Shown piece after piece: positions 6,083 through 6,296 of a stretch of 6,296 nt of DNA (positions are counted from its first letter, which is position 1; each line of letters begins with the position of its first letter). The position numbers and the translations under genes were made by a program. The notes under the pieces are model-generated. The model did no database searches. It had not been told where the DNA came from and saw only the letters and a program-made list of their open reading frames with translations. Origin of the DNA: an uncultured Clostridia bacterium (GTDB lineage: Bacteria; Bacillota; Clostridia; TANB77; CAG-508); the NCBI GenBank assembly GCA_948663505.1, contig CAPNAQ010000036.1, positions 7,409 to 13,704 of the forward strand, in the 5' to 3' direction.

Positions 6083-6296
6083 ATGGATACCATATCAAAT
6101 TTTAACAAATAAAAATTTAAGAGATAAAGAAAAAATAATTTATTCGTTAATATTATTTTTTAGTAATAATAAAGGTTATTGTAGTATAAGAAATAAATAT
6201 TTAGAAGATTTACTTTCTAGGTCAACTAAAAGAATTTCAAGTATAATAAATACATTACAAAAAAATTATAAAAAATATAATATAATTAGCAATTAT
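6054..6296 (+). CDS. Helix-turn-helix domain protein, replication-initiator/phage type (partial, 3' end outside window)
   Basis: The first 81 codons of an open frame run uninterrupted to the window edge, starting MENKFKIEGLWIPYQIL. The pattern is an opening strand ending in IPYQIL, then LRDKEKIIYSLILFFSN, then CSIRNKYLEDLLSRSTKRISSII. This resembles the winged helix-turn-helix (HTH_36-like) N-terminal domain of DnaD/RepA-like replication proteins from Firmicute phages, plasmids and ICEs. There the helix after a four- to six-residue turn (here around SRSTKRISSIINTL) contacts DNA. An excellent ribosome binding site supports the start. It is the first gene inside the element that interrupts cotJC and may drive replication or act as its regulator. 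The C-terminal half, which would separate these options, is not visible. Lys/Asn/Ile-rich composition fits AT-rich mobile DNA. Confidence 0.75.
   Translation, partial: MENKFKIEGLWIPYQILTNKNLRDKEKIIYSLILFFSNNKGYCSIRNKYLEDLLSRSTKRISSIINTLQKNYKKYNIISNY

Larger units (their letters stand above)
5944..6296. mobile_element. Left end of an integrated element inserted in cotJC (partial, continues right)
   Basis: Chromosomal coding sequence (cotJC) stops at about 5943 and is replaced by 110 bases of AT-rich non-coding DNA leading into a helix-turn-helix gene typical of plasmid, phage or ICE replication modules. Only about 350 bases are visible, so the type of element, its size and its own integrase are unknown. 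The identification rests on the interrupted host gene plus the first gene's family. Confidence 0.6.

Noticed and set aside
1..6296. CRISPR array, tRNA, rRNA or insertion-sequence ends
   Set aside because: No regularly spaced repeats, cloverleaf-forming segments, rRNA-like GC-rich stretches or transposase genes with terminal inverted repeats were seen.

Overview
The window is strongly AT-rich on both strands and has Clostridia-type gene content: an ac4C tRNA ligase of the YlbM/TmcAL family, a broken CotJC spore-coat/manganese-catalase gene and purine-rich AAGGAG-type ribosome binding sites. This points to a low-GC, spore-forming Firmicute, probably a clostridial or gut-associated lineage. No in-frame TGA is needed, so the standard bacterial code fits. 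I cannot name the species.

Layout from left to right. Positions 1-135 are AT-rich and hold no gene I can support. Positions 136-1710 (minus) encode a complete large serine recombinase starting at a TTG codon. A divergent intergenic region with a plausible extended -10 promoter follows. Positions 1864-4272 (plus) encode a roughly 800-residue protein with an N-terminal Mrr-like nuclease, a STAND-type NTPase core (closest by eye to nSTAND3) and a long C-terminal region I do not recognise. This is the architecture of Avs-like anti-phage sensors. Next comes the housekeeping gene tmcAL (4341-5576, plus), which ends at a strong hairpin terminator (5613-5650). Converging on that hairpin is the C-terminal half of cotJC (5680-5943, minus), which stops abruptly at about 5943. 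From there foreign sequence begins, with the first gene of what looks like a mobile element: a helix-turn-helix protein (6054 to beyond 6296, plus) of the kind found in plasmid, phage or ICE replication modules.

Interpretation. tmcAL and cotJC are most simply read as chromosomal backbone. Accessory DNA lies on both sides: a recombinase plus a candidate defence gene on the left, and the edge of an element inserted inside cotJC on the right. Because cotJC reads leftward, its missing 5' half should lie beyond the right edge of the window, at the far end of that element. This resembles the intervening elements in sporulation genes (skin in sigK, SPbeta in spsM) that are excised in the mother cell to rebuild the gene. 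Whether this element behaves that way cannot be decided from this window. The recombinase seen here lies outside the cotJC element, on the other side of tmcAL, so it more likely serves a different element or is a remnant.
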